44,077 nt of DNA from assembly GCF_002160755.1 (NCBI RefSeq), contig NZ_NFLE01000034.1:1-44077 (forward strand), in the 5' to 3' direction. Both the position numbers and the translations under genes were made by a program. Positions 31,789 to 39,805 of the stretch are shown one piece after another. The notes beneath the pieces were generated by a model. It did not search any database, was not told the DNA's origin, and saw only the letters and a program-made list of their open reading frames with translations. Origin of the DNA: Lachnoclostridium sp. An14. GTDB taxonomy: Bacteria; Bacillota; Clostridia; Lachnospirales; Lachnospiraceae. Each line of letters opens with the position of its first letter. Position 1 is the first letter of the stretch.

Positions 31789-33482
31789 AAAAGGAGATCT
31801 ACGACGCCGTTGTCATAGGGGGCGGTCCTGCCGGGTTGACGGCGGCCCTCTATCTGGCCAGGGCCCGCTACCGGGTTCTGGTGGTGGAGAAGGAGAAGTT
31901 CGGGGGACAGATCACCATCACCTCGGAGGTGGTAAACTATCCGGGAGTGGAAACGGCCAGCGGGGAGGAGCTGACGGCGGCCATGCGCCGCCAGGCCCAG
32001 CGGTTTGGGGCGGAATTTCTGCTGGCGGAGGTGGAGGCCCTGGAGCTGGAGGGAGACGTGAAAACGGTGCGCACCTCCAGAGGCGTTCTGTCCTGCTTTG
32101 GGGTATTGCTGGCCACCGGCGCTCACCCGAGAAAAATCGGATTTCAGGGGGAGGCGGAATTTAAGGGCCGGGGAGTGGCCTACTGCGCCACCTGCGACGG
32201 GGAATTTTTCACCGGTCTGGACGTGTTCGTGGTGGGAGGCGGCTTTGCGGCGGCGGAGGAGGCGGTGTTTCTCACCAGGTACGCCAGGAGCGTGACCATT
32301 TTGATGGTGACGGAGGACTTCACTTGCGCCCAGGCGGTGGCGGAGCCGGCGAGAAATCATGAAAAGATCCGGATTCTCACCAGGACGGCGGTGGAGGAGG
32401 CCGGGGGAGACACGGCCCTGCGCTATCTGAGATACCGGAATCTGGACACCGGCGAGGTGACCGAATACCGGCCGGAAAAGGGGGAGATCTTCGGCTTGTT
32501 CGTGTTCGCCGGTTACGAGCCGGCCACGGGGCTGGTAAAGGACGTGGGAGTCCTGGACGGCCAGGGCTACGTGGTCACCGACGAAAACCAGAAGACGGCG
32601 GTGGACGGCTTATACGCCGCCGGGGATGTGTGCGTGAAAAACCTGAGGCAGGTGGTAACTGCCGTGGGGGACGGGGCAAAGGCAGCCACGGAGTTGGAAA
32701 AGTATGCCAGAGAAATGCAGGAGAAGACCGGCATCCGCCCGGTACAGCCGGTGAGCCGTCTGGGAGGCGGAGCCGAGGCCGGGAAACGGGAAGGCGCCGG
32801 AGGGGAAACGGCGGGCGGCGTGTCAGGGGGGCAGCCGGCAGGAGCGCCCGTTTCCGGCGGGATTCTCACAGAGGAGATGAAGGCCCAGCTGGCCGGCCTG
32901 TTTGGACGGATGGAAGGGCGGCTGACTTTAAAGCTTCATCTGGACGGACGGCCTGTTTCGGAGGAGCTGCGGGCCTATATGGAGGAGCTGGCCTCCCTCA
33001 CAGACCGGCTGCGCCTGGAGACGGCGGAGGGGGGAGACCACCTTCCCTTCGTGGCCGTCTGCCGGGAGGACGGGACAGAGACCGGGCTGGCCTTCCACGG
33101 CGTGCCCGGCGGCCATGAGTTTAACTCCTTCGTCATCGGCCTTTACAACGCGGCGGGGCCGGGACAGGCCCTGGATGAGGAAACCCTGGAGCGGATCCGG
33201 GGAATCCGGCAGCCGGTTGCCATGGATATTCTCGTATCCCTTTCCTGTACCATGTGTCCAGATCTGGTGATGGCGGCCCAGAGGATCGCCGCTGGCCATC
33301 CGGAGGTTTCCGCTCACGTTTATGACCTGAACCATTTCCCTGATCTGCGGGAGAAATACCGGGTTATGAGCGTGCCCTGTCTGGCGGTAAACGGAGAGCA
33401 GCTCCACTTTGGACGGAAAAACGTGTCCCAGCTTTTGGACATTCTGGAAGGGACGGATTCCGGCGGGAAGGGCGTTTCGTAA
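31785..33482 (+). CDS. AhpF-like peroxiredoxin reductase with swapped domain order (TrxB domain first)
   Basis: The product is predicted to be 565 residues. ATG at 31785 overlaps the ahpC stop. Residues 1 to about 320 are a thioredoxin-reductase flavoprotein: FAD motif GGGPAGLTAA, active site CATC (134-137), second dinucleotide motif GGGFAAAEEA and terminal GLYAAGDV. The usual NADPH-contact motif HRRxxxR is replaced by a MVTEDFTCA segment, so the electron donor may not be NADPH. A Gly/Ala-rich linker follows (about 330-385). The C-terminus resembles the tandem thioredoxin-fold N-terminal domain of AhpF, with its redox pair CTMC (488-491) and cis-Pro in VMSVPCLAVNG. In E. coli AhpF this domain comes first. 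The function is most likely to reduce the adjacent AhpC. Confidence 0.9.
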   Translation: MKKEIYDAVVIGGGPAGLTAALYLARARYRVLVVEKEKFGGQITITSEVVNYPGVETASGEELTAAMRRQAQRFGAEFLLAEVEALELEGDVKTVRTSRGVLSCFGVLLATGAHPRKIGFQGEAEFKGRGVAYCATCDGEFFTGLDVFVVGGGFAAAEEAVFLTRYARSVTILMVTEDFTCAQAVAEPARNHEKIRILTRTAVEEAGGDTALRYLRYRNLDTGEVTEYRPEKGEIFGLFVFAGYEPATGLVKDVGVLDGQGYVVTDENQKTAVDGLYAAGDVCVKNLRQVVTAVGDGAKAATELEKYAREMQEKTGIRPVQPVSRLGGGAEAGKREGAGGETAGGVSGGQPAGAPVSGGILTEEMKAQLAGLFGRMEGRLTLKLHLDGRPVSEELRAYMEELASLTDRLRLETAEGGDHLPFVAVCREDGTETGLAFHGVPGGHEFNSFVIGLYNAAGPGQALDEETLERIRGIRQPVAMDILVSLSCTMCPDLVMAAQRIAAGHPEVSAHVYDLNHFPDLREKYRVMSVPCLAVNGEQLHFGRKNVSQLLDILEGTDSGGKGVS

Positions 33483-33579
33483 GCGCCGGAAGACCGGAGG
33501 CGGAAGAAAACACCCAGAGCCTTCCATTCGTTTTTCGCGCCGGAAAACGGTCCATATGAGAACCGGCACAGATGTTATC

Positions 33580-33615
33580 AGCCCGCGGCGGATTTTCCGC
33601 CTGCGGGCTGAATTT
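33580..33615 (+). terminator. Hairpin after the ahpC-reductase operon
   Basis: AGCCCGC-GGCGGA (33580-33592) pairs with TCCGCC-T-GCGGGCT (33596-33609) with one bulge, followed by GAATTT. A weak T run makes it a probable but not ideal terminator. Confidence 0.55.
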
Positions 33616-33675
33616 ATGGGTGGCGGGAAATCACAGGGAAATCCCAGGCAATCCGCTATTTCCCGGAGAAACCGG

Positions 33676-33704
33676 TTGTTTAACCGGGGCCGTTTTGCTA
33701 TAAT
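33676..33704 (+). promoter_or_regulatory. Promoter of the DtxR-family gene
   Basis: TTGTTT (33676-33681), 17 bp, TATAAT (33699-33704) with TG-like bases upstream. Start near 33711. No AGTTAG-N6-CTAACT box is seen here. Confidence 0.7.
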
Positions 33705-33769
33705 AGAACCGGAAGTGTCAGAGTATTTTACAGAAAGGGTGAGTCGGTACGCAAAGATTAGGAAAATCG

Positions 33770-34132
33770 CTGGAGGATTACCTGGAGGCCATCTACTGCT
33801 TGCAAATGGAGATGGGCCAGGTACATTCGATCGACGTGGCGGAGTACCTGAAGGTTTCCAAGCCGAGTGTTTCCGGTGCGATGAAGGCGCTGCGGGAAAA
33901 GCAGCTGGTCATTAAGGAAGAAGACGGCGTTCTCCACCTGACGAGGGACGGGGAGGAGTTAGCCAAGGCGGTATATGAGAAACACGTATTTTTCGAGCAG
34001 ATGTTCCTTCGCCTGGGGGTGGACGAGACCACCGCGGGACGGGACGCCTGCCTGGTGGAACACGCAGTCAGCGACGAGGTGTTTGAAAAGCTGAAGGAAA
34101 AATACGATCAGGTGGTACAGGGAAACGAATAA
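33770..34132 (+). CDS. DtxR/MntR-family metal-dependent regulator, unusual start
   Basis: The coding frame reads SLEDYLEAIYCLQMEMG, the conserved N-terminus of the family, then the winged HTH (IDVAEYLKVSKPSVSGAMKALREKQLV) and the metal/dimer domain ending ETTAGRDACLVEHAVSDEVFEKL. No ATG, GTG or TTG precedes the conserved start in this frame, and a TGA lies at 33740-33742. CTG at 33770 has AGGA 6 bases upstream and is used here, giving about 120 residues. A GTG at 33739 with a GAAAGG site is in another frame. A TTG at 33800 would remove conserved residues. A one-base error or frameshift is possible. It is short and lacks an SH3-like tail, as in MntR. It is likely to sense Fe or Mn. Confidence 0.75.
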   Translation: MEDYLEAIYCLQMEMGQVHSIDVAEYLKVSKPSVSGAMKALREKQLVIKEEDGVLHLTRDGEELAKAVYEKHVFFEQMFLRLGVDETTAGRDACLVEHAVSDEVFEKLKEKYDQVVQGNE

Positions 34133-34146
34133 CACCACAGAAAGAC

Positions 34147-34215
34147 GGGCTGTTTCACAGGAAACAGCCCCCGCAGGAGAGGGAGACGGCCCGGAAGGGA
34201 GTCCCCTCTCTTTTT
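34147..34215 (+). terminator. Double hairpin terminator after the DtxR-family gene
   Basis: GGGCTGTTTC/GAAACAGCCC (34147-34170) is followed by a second stem, GAGAGGG/CCCTCTC, with GAC/GTC inside (34177-34210), and then TTTTT. Confidence 0.8.
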
Positions 34216-34311
34216 GTGTCATAGTAGGAAACCGCGTTCCTATGACACAAAAGCCTCCGGCGGGAGGCGCATTCCGCGCATAAGAGAATGGCTGCCGGCG
34301 CAGCCGCGCGG
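34216..34311 (+). repeat. Dispersed palindromic repeat copy
   Basis: Block order: a hairpin GTGTCATAGTAGGAAAC with its mirror GCGTTCCTATGACAC, then AAAAGCCTCCGGCGGGAGGC, then TTCCGCGCA, then AATGGCTGCCGGCGCAGCCGCG. It lies between the DtxR terminator and the convergent lacI gene. The copy stops before the GTGCGC hairpin block seen at 39860. Confidence 0.75.
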
Positions 34312-34326
34312 AAAGTTTTGTCCCCT

Positions 34327-35358
34327 CTACGGCCCGATATTCTCCCGAATCTTAATCGCCGTCTCCGTATACTGCACCGCCGGCGACGGCGCTGAGCCGG
34401 TGGTGAGGTAGTCGAACAGGAGCCGCACGGGGCGGGAGCCCTGGCGGAAGGGCTGCTGGCAGATGGTGGCGTTTATCACGCCGCTTTTTACCAGCTCCTT
34501 CGTCTTCTCCACATCGTCAAAGGAGATCACCTGGACGGCGCGGTCTTTTTTGTACTCCAGGACGGCTCGGCACCCTCCGTACACTCCCCCCGCCGTGAAA
34601 TACAGGGCGTTCAGCTCCGGGAACCGGTTCATCAGGCGGGAGACGGCTTCGTAGCTCTTAAAATCGTCATCGTCGTTTTTCTGAATATCCAGCACGCGGA
34701 CGGCGGGAAACCTTCGGCTGACCGTGTCCAGAAAGCCCTGGACCCGCCCGGAATGGCAGAGGATCAGGTCGGAGCCGGTGACAATGCCCACATTTGCCGC
34801 GCCTCCGGTGATCATCCCCATCAGGCCGCCGGCGGTGCAGCCGCCCTCGTAGTAATTGCTGCCCACGTAGGCCAGGCGGCCGGAGTTGGGGAGATCGGTG
34901 TTGGTGGTGATGACGGGGATGCCGGCCTCCCGGAGGGAATTTAATTTAGCCGCCAGGTTGGGGTCGTTGCAGGGGGAGATGACCAGGCCGCGGATCCCCT
35001 CCGCCTCCAGCTGGCTGATGGCCTCGATCTGGGCCTGGGGATCAAAGGCGGTCTCCCGCAGCAGGATGCGGCAGCCGTAGGCCGCCAGTTTCTTCTCCTG
35101 GTGGCGCGCTCCCGCCAGCACATCCCGGAAAAAGGGGTTGCCGTGGTTGGCGCTAAAGAGCACCACCCCGATGAGAATCCGCTTTTTCTGGGCGGCCAGG
35201 GCCAGGGCCGCCTTGTTTGGCTGGTAGTTTAAGGCCTCGATGATGGAGCGCACCCGCTGTTCCGTTTCCGGGTTTACGGAGCCCCGGTTGTTGATGACCC
35301 GGTCTACGGTGCCCCTTGAGACACCGGCCAAGGCCGCGATCTCCTTCATTGTGATCAT
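34327..35358 (-). CDS. LacI-family transcriptional regulator
   Basis: The product is predicted to be 343 residues. Start at 35358 (MITMKEIAALAG) follows AAAGGA with 7-base spacing. The HTH and hinge read MKEIAALAGVSRGTVDRVINNRG then NYQPNKAALALA. The effector domain is of the type 1 sugar-binding class: GIRGLVISPCNDPN, PVITTNTDLPNSGRLAYVGSNYYEGG, NVGIVTGS and ISFDDVEKTKELVKSGVI. It is divergent from the kinase gene, and GTGCAC-centred palindromes at 35482 and 35585 are its likely operators. The inducer is probably the sugar that the cluster degrades. Confidence 0.92.
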   Translation of the reverse strand: MITMKEIAALAGVSRGTVDRVINNRGSVNPETEQRVRSIIEALNYQPNKAALALAAQKKRILIGVVLFSANHGNPFFRDVLAGARHQEKKLAAYGCRILLRETAFDPQAQIEAISQLEAEGIRGLVISPCNDPNLAAKLNSLREAGIPVITTNTDLPNSGRLAYVGSNYYEGGCTAGGLMGMITGGAANVGIVTGSDLILCHSGRVQGFLDTVSRRFPAVRVLDIQKNDDDDFKSYEAVSRLMNRFPELNALYFTAGGVYGGCRAVLEYKKDRAVQVISFDDVEKTKELVKSGVINATICQQPFRQGSRPVRLLFDYLTTGSAPSPAVQYTETAIKIRENIGP

Positions 35359-35433
35359 GTCTGTTTCCTTTCCCGCTAAAAATCGTTTCTGTAAAAGTTT
35401 CCACAGGCCAGTGCCTGTAAAATCGCTGAAATA

Positions 35434-35463
35434 AGGATACCATATCCCACCGCTCCCTGTCAA
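35434..35463 (-). promoter_or_regulatory. Promoter of lacI
   Basis: On the minus strand TTGACA (35463-35458), 18 bp, TATCCT (35439-35434). A small ACAGGC/GCCTGT hairpin (35403-35418) lies in the leader. Confidence 0.5.
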
Positions 35464-35481
35464 ATCGGGAAACGCAAAAAC

Positions 35482-35489
35482 CGTGCACG
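35482..35489. promoter_or_regulatory. Probable LacI operator O2
   Basis: The palindrome CGTGCACG sits upstream of the lacI -35. It is the core of the larger palindrome at 35585-35598, about 100 bp away. Confidence 0.6.
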
Positions 35490-35540
35490 TATCCCAACAA
35501 CTATTATCTCATAAAAATTCCACAAGAATACGGAAAGGAA

Positions 35541-35598
35541 TTGACGAAAACAGGAGAATGTGCTACATTACAGATAGTTTGTAGCGTGCACGTGCACG
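35541..35598 (+). promoter_or_regulatory. Kinase promoter and LacI operator O1
   Basis: TTGACG (35541-35546), 17 bp, TACATT (35564-35569). The 14-bp perfect palindrome CGTGCACGTGCACG (35585-35598) follows the start site, so bound repressor would block elongation or initiation. Together with the half-size site at 35482 it could loop. Confidence 0.75.
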
Positions 35599-35613
35599 GA
35601 AAGGAGGACGCCT

Positions 35614-37095
35614 ATGCTGTTTGCGGGAATTGACCTGGGGACTTCCTCGGTCAAGCTCATTTTAATGGACGAAAACGGGACAGTGAAAAAGACGGTTTCA
35701 AGGGAGTACCCCCTGTATTTCCCCCGGCCGGGATGGTCGGAGCAGCAGCCGGAGGACTGGTATGAGAAGGCCATGGAGGGGCTTTTGGCCTTGTTGGACG
35801 GAGAGGACCGGGGAAAGCTGGCGGGAATCGGGATCGGCGGCCAGATGCACGGCCTGGTGGCGTTAGACCGGGAGGACAAGGTAATCCGGCCCGCCATTTT
35901 GTGGAACGACGGGCGGACGGCGGAGGAGTCGGAGTATTTAAACCGGGAGATCGGGACGGAAATTCTGGCGGAGCGGACGGCAAATATCTCCTACGCTGGC
36001 TTTACGGCTCCCAAGCTGCTGTGGATGAAAAAACACGAGCCGGAGCTGTTTTCCAGGATCGCTAAAATCATGCTGCCAAAGGACTACCTGGTCTACCGCC
36101 TGACGGGAGTGCACAGCACCGACGTCTCCGACGCGTCAGGCACCCTGTTTTTCGATGTGAGACACCGCCGCTGGTCAGAGGAGATGACAGAGCTCTGCGG
36201 TATCCGGAAAGATCAGCTGCCGCAGGTGTTTGAAAGCTACGAGAGCGTGGGCACTGTGAGCCGGGAAACGGCCAGGCTGTTAGGCATTTCAGAGACGGTC
36301 CAGGTGGCGGCGGGAGCGGGGGACAACGCGGCGGCGGCCGTGGGAACCGGCACGGTGGGAGAGGGGAAATGCAACATTTCCATCGGCACCAGCGGCACCA
36401 TTTTCATTTCCTCGGACCGGTTTCTCGCCGATGAAAAACACGCCCTCCACGCCTTTGCCAACGCCGACGGCGGTTATCACCTGATGGGCTGCATTTTAAG
36501 CGCCGCCTCCTGCAATAAGTGGTGGATGGATGACATCCTGCAGACGGGAGAGTACGTGAGGGAGCAGAGCTGTATTGAGGCTCTGGGCCGCAATCAGGTA
36601 TTTTTCCTGCCCTATCTCATGGGGGAGCGCTCCCCCTTAAACGATCCCTTTGCCCGGGGAACCTTTCTGGGAATGACCATGGGCACCACCAGGGCGGATA
36701 TGACCCAGGCGGTGCTGGAGGGAGTGGCTTTTGCCTTCCGGGACTGCCTGGAGGTGGCCAGGGCCCTGGGGCTTTCCGTGGAGCGGACAAAGGTCTGCGG
36801 CGGCGGGGCGAAAAGCCTTTTGTGGCTGAAGATCCTGACAAACGTGCTGAATCTGAAGGTGGAAATCCCCTGGAGCGAGGAAGGGCCCGCCCTGGGAGGC
36901 GCCATGCTGGCGGCGGTGGCCTGCGGCCGCTACGGGAGCGTGGCGGAGGCGGCGAAACAGATTGTAAAGGTGCGGGAGGTAAAGGAGCCGGAGCCGGAAC
37001 TGGCCGGGCTTTACGAGGAGAGATACCGGCAGTTTCAGCGCATTTATCCCGCCTGCAAGGGGCTGTACCGGAGCCTGTACGGGGATGGGACGTAA
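35614..37095 (+). CDS. xylB: FGGY-family carbohydrate kinase, xylulokinase type
   Basis: The product is predicted to be 493 residues with ATG at 35614 after GGAAAGGAGG. The actin-like fold shows MLFAGIDLGTSSVKLILMD (phosphate 1), GIGIGGQMHGLVALD, ILWNDGRT (the xylulokinase WxDxR segment), the adenosine region TSGTIFISS, GERSPLNDPFARG and CGGGAKSLLWLKILTNVLN near the end. Xylulokinases phosphorylate D-xylulose at O-5. Because the partner isomerase belongs to the fucose/arabinose class, the true ketose may differ. It is the first gene of the LacI-controlled operon. Confidence 0.88.
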   Translation: MLFAGIDLGTSSVKLILMDENGTVKKTVSREYPLYFPRPGWSEQQPEDWYEKAMEGLLALLDGEDRGKLAGIGIGGQMHGLVALDREDKVIRPAILWNDGRTAEESEYLNREIGTEILAERTANISYAGFTAPKLLWMKKHEPELFSRIAKIMLPKDYLVYRLTGVHSTDVSDASGTLFFDVRHRRWSEEMTELCGIRKDQLPQVFESYESVGTVSRETARLLGISETVQVAAGAGDNAAAAVGTGTVGEGKCNISIGTSGTIFISSDRFLADEKHALHAFANADGGYHLMGCILSAASCNKWWMDDILQTGEYVREQSCIEALGRNQVFFLPYLMGERSPLNDPFARGTFLGMTMGTTRADMTQAVLEGVAFAFRDCLEVARALGLSVERTKVCGGGAKSLLWLKILTNVLNLKVEIPWSEEGPALGGAMLAAVACGRYGSVAEAAKQIVKVREVKEPEPELAGLYEERYRQFQRIYPACKGLYRSLYGDGT

Positions 37096-37231
37096 GACGG
37101 AAGGCTTAGAGGGCCGGACATTTGGAGCCGGACGCTTAGCGGGCGGCCAAAGATCCCAGCGGCGGCCTGACAAAACGGATGGAAACCTGGAAACATCATA
37201 AATATCATAAATCATGAGGAGGAAGATAACC

Positions 37232-38722
37232 ATGAAAAACATTCCTGAAGTAAAAGTGGGACTGGTGGCGGTGAGCCGGGACTGTTTCCCGGAATCCCTG
37301 TCGGTGAACAGGAGAAAGGCGCTGATGAGGGCCTACGAGGAGCAGTACGGCGCGGGAGACGTATACGAGTGCCCCGTCTGCATCGTGGAGAGTGAGATTC
37401 ACATGAAACAGGCTCTGGAGGACATCCGCCAGGCCGGCTGCAACGCCCTGGCCGTTTACCTGGGAAACTTCGGCCCGGAGATTTCCGAGACCATGCTGGC
37501 GAAATATTTTGACGGGCCGGTGATGTTTTTCGCCGCCGCGGAGGAGGACAAAAACAGCCTGGTGGAAGGCCGGGGAGACGCCTACTGCGGAATGTTAAAC
37601 GCCAGCTATAATTTAAGCCTGCGAAACGTCAAGGCCTACATCCCGGAGTACCCCGTGGGAGACGCGGCGGAGTGCGCCAGGATGCTCCACGAGTTTCTGC
37701 CTGTGGCCCGCGCGGTGATCGGCCTCTCCAATTTAAAGATCATCAGCTTTGGCCCCAGGCCCCTCAATTTCCTGGCCTGCAACGCGCCCATCAAGCAGCT
37801 GTACAACTTAAACATCGAGATCGAGGAAAACTCTGAGCTGGATCTGTATGAGGCGTTTAAAAAGCATGAGGGAGACGAGCGCATTCCGGAGAAGGTGCGG
37901 GAGATGGAGGCAGAATTGGGCGACGGCAACCAAAAGCCGGAGATTCTTCCCAAGCTGGCTCAGTACGAGCTGACCCTGTTAGACTGGATCGAGGCCCACA
38001 AGGGCAGCAGAGAGTACGTGGCCATCGCCGGAAAGTGCTGGCCCGCTTTCCAGACCCAGTTCGGCTTTGTGCCCTGCTACGTGAACAGCCGTCTGACGGG
38101 GATGGGCATTCCCGTTTCCTGTGAGGTGGACATTTACGGCGCCCTCAGCGAGTACATCGGCATCTGCGTCAGCGGCGGCCCGGTGACCCTTTTGGACATC
38201 AACAACACAGTGCCCACCGACCTTTACGAGGAGGAGATCCGCGGCGCCTTCGGCTACGGCAGAAACGACGTATTCATGGGATTCCACTGCGGAAACACCT
38301 GCTCCGCGAAACTGGTTTCCCCGAAGATGAAACACCAGTTGATCATGGCCAGAACCCTGCCGGAGGAGGTGACCCAGGGAACTCTGGAGGGAGACATCGT
38401 CGCCGGGGACATCACCTTCTACCGCCTGCAGAGCACGGCGGAGGGAGCCCTTCGGGCGTATGTGGCCCAGGGCGAGGTGCTGCCGGTGGCTACCCATTCC
38501 TTCGGCTCCGTGGGAATTTTCGCCATCCCGGAGATGGGACGGTTCTACCGCCACGTGCTCATCGAAAAACGGTTCCCCCACCACGGGGCAGTGGCCTTCG
38601 GCCATTACGGCAGGGCGCTGTTTGACGTGTTCCAGTACATCGGCGTGGAGCCCGGCGAGATCGGTTTCAACCAGCCGGCGGGGATGCGGTACGCCACGGA
38701 GAACCCCTTTTGCGGGAAATAG
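37232..38722 (+). CDS. L-fucose/L-arabinose isomerase family protein
   Basis: The product is predicted to be 496 residues. ATG at 37232 follows GAGGAGG. Family traits: an N-terminal Rossmann-like domain (VKVGLVAVSRDCFPES, then GCNALAVYLGNFGPE), central KCWPAFQTQFGFVPCYVNSRL, and SCEVDIYGALSEY, containing the Glu and Asp expected for the Mn2+ site. FHCGNTCSAKL, containing His, comes late. Members swap aldoses and ketoses with fucose-, arabinose- or related stereochemistry. Next to a xylulokinase-like gene it suggests an aldose-to-ketose, then ketose-to-phosphate route. No aldolase, epimerase or transporter is adjacent, so the sugar is not identified. Confidence 0.85.
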   Translation: MKNIPEVKVGLVAVSRDCFPESLSVNRRKALMRAYEEQYGAGDVYECPVCIVESEIHMKQALEDIRQAGCNALAVYLGNFGPEISETMLAKYFDGPVMFFAAAEEDKNSLVEGRGDAYCGMLNASYNLSLRNVKAYIPEYPVGDAAECARMLHEFLPVARAVIGLSNLKIISFGPRPLNFLACNAPIKQLYNLNIEIEENSELDLYEAFKKHEGDERIPEKVREMEAELGDGNQKPEILPKLAQYELTLLDWIEAHKGSREYVAIAGKCWPAFQTQFGFVPCYVNSRLTGMGIPVSCEVDIYGALSEYIGICVSGGPVTLLDINNTVPTDLYEEEIRGAFGYGRNDVFMGFHCGNTCSAKLVSPKMKHQLIMARTLPEEVTQGTLEGDIVAGDITFYRLQSTAEGALRAYVAQGEVLPVATHSFGSVGIFAIPEMGRFYRHVLIEKRFPHHGAVAFGHYGRALFDVFQYIGVEPGEIGFNQPAGMRYATENPFCGK

Positions 38723-38767
38723 GGATGAACGGACGGCGTAGGAACAGAATACATTAATATAGAAGTG

Positions 38768-38831
38768 ACAGGGACAGGAACAGATACCGCCGGGACAGAA
38801 TGGAGGCGGGGATGTTTCTGTCCCTGTTTTG
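38768..38831 (+). terminator. Terminator of the LacI-controlled operon
   Basis: ACAGGGACAGGAACA (38768-38782) pairs with TGTTTCTGTCCCTGT (38813-38827) with one G-U pair, followed by TTTGG. An inner CCGCC/GGCGG extends the fold. Confidence 0.8.
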
Positions 38832-38850
38832 GTTTGAGGGCAGCTTTTTG

Positions 38851-38880
38851 GTCATAGGGGGCGCAGTTTCCTACTATGAT
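38851..38880 (-). repeat. Partial copy of the dispersed repeat (left hairpin only)
   Basis: GTCATAG, GCGCAGTTTCC and TACTATGA match, in reverse orientation, the left hairpin of the copies at 34216 and 39860. Confidence 0.55.
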
Positions 38881-38885
38881 AAAAT

Positions 38886-38927
38886 AAAAAAGGATAAAAC
38901 CTTTGTTTAGAAGGTTCTATCCTTTTT
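38886..38927 (-). terminator. Terminator of tRNA-Trp (works on either strand)
   Basis: AAAAAGGATA plus AACCTT pairs with AAGGTT plus TATCCTTTTT. T runs occur at both ends, so it can stop both strands. Confidence 0.8.
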
Positions 38928-38933
38928 CAAAAG

Positions 38934-39004
38934 CAGGGGAAGAGGGGCTCGAACCCCCATCTACGGTTTTGGAGACCGCTGCTCTACCATTGAACTATTC
39001 CCCT
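38934..39004 (-). tRNA. tRNA-Trp (anticodon CCA)
   Basis: The reverse strand gives acceptor AGGGGAA/TTCCCCT with discriminator G. The anticodon loop CTCCAAA is closed by GCGGT/ACCGT, and the T arm has GGTTCGAGCCC. 71 nt, CCA not encoded. Confidence 0.94.
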
Positions 39005-39048
39005 GTATCACAGCTTTGTTATCGCTGCCGCATTGCTCATGCTCGAAT

Positions 39049-39077
39049 ATATTAGCACAGAAAAACGGCTCTGTCAA
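39049..39077 (-). promoter_or_regulatory. Promoter of tRNA-Trp
   Basis: On the minus strand TTGACA (39077-39072), 17 bp, TAATAT (39054-39049). Confidence 0.75.
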
Positions 39078-39079
39078 TA

Positions 39080-39403
39080 ATAAAAAACAAAAATGTTTAA
39101 ATTTCAAACAAATTCGTCGAAACCCGGAGATGGCGGGCAGGTATGGAGCTGAAATACGGACAAATCCGACGAAAATGTCCGCCATATAAAGACAATCCGC
39201 GGAAAACAGGATGGATCACAGGTAGAATCCACAAAAAATCTTTACAAAATTGTAACGGCCTCCATACTATGAAAATAGACTTGAGAACCATTCCTAATAT
39301 GAAAACAATATTCTGAGCAAAATGGAGAGGCCGTATTTTTACCTTCTCCCAAAACTGGATAATATGCACAAATTCCGACGGAAATTTCCAAATTTTGAAA
39401 AAT
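39080..39403. other. AT-rich stretch without a credible gene
   Basis: It is clearly richer in A and T than its surroundings. Open frames on the minus strand (for example 39097-39414) have no ribosome binding site and no recognisable protein. The inverted repeat ACGGCCTC (39255-39262) and GAGGCCGT (39327-39334) frames about 64 bases and is followed by ATTTTTA, which might end a small RNA. Nothing else is seen. Confidence 0.4.
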
Positions 39404-39432
39404 TTGACAGCCATTGGAAGAAATGTTATAAA
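39404..39432 (+). promoter_or_regulatory. Promoter of the HPr-like gene
   Basis: TTGACA (39404-39409), 17 bp, TATAAA (39427-39432). An untranslated leader of about 80 nt follows. Confidence 0.7.
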
Positions 39433-39518
39433 TAGGATGACACTTTTAATGACTGACTATAGGTTCGCGTTAGGGAGTCTTGCAGATAGTCTAAAAATTA
39501 GAAGGAGATGTATGTTTT

Positions 39519-39764
39519 ATGATGAGAGAAAAGAGAATCATGTTACCGACTGTTGCGGATGCGAAGGAGTTTGTGTCAGCGGCTTCGAAATGTGACTTTG
39601 ATATTGACGTATTTTACAATCGGGTGGTCATTGATGCGAAGTCGATTTTAGGCGTACTGAGCCTGGATCTGACCAGAGTGCTGACGGTCTCCTACAACGG
39701 TGAGAACCAGGAGTTCGAGGAGTTCCTGGAGAGCAAGGCGGCAGACAAGAGCCGCGTGGCCTAA
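39519..39764 (+). CDS. HPr-like small protein lacking the phospho-histidine motif
   Basis: The product is predicted to be 81 residues (ATG 39519, or 39522 directly after it), with GAAGGAG 11-12 bases upstream. Residues 10-60 follow the HPr pattern: a helix VADAKEFVSAASKCDFDIDV, a strand RVVIDAKSILGVLSLDL whose Ser42 aligns with the regulatory Ser46 of HPr, and a final strand. The GIHARPA segment with the PTS phospho-His is absent. It therefore resembles Crh-like regulators, which act through seryl phosphorylation and CcpA, and not a sugar-PTS phosphocarrier. Such small HPr relatives are frequent in clostridia. Whether HPr kinase acts on it is not shown. Confidence 0.78.
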   Translation: MMREKRIMLPTVADAKEFVSAASKCDFDIDVFYNRVVIDAKSILGVLSLDLTRVLTVSYNGENQEFEEFLESKAADKSRVA

Positions 39765-39805
39765 TCGCAGCCCGGTAAGAAAACGGAAAGCTATAAGAAG
39801 AAAAG

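Noticed and set aside
39097-39414. Minus-strand 105-codon frame in the AT-rich gap
   Set aside because: Its residues are hydrophobic and aromatic as AT-rich random translation gives; no ribosome binding site and it overlaps the promoter of the HPr-like gene.
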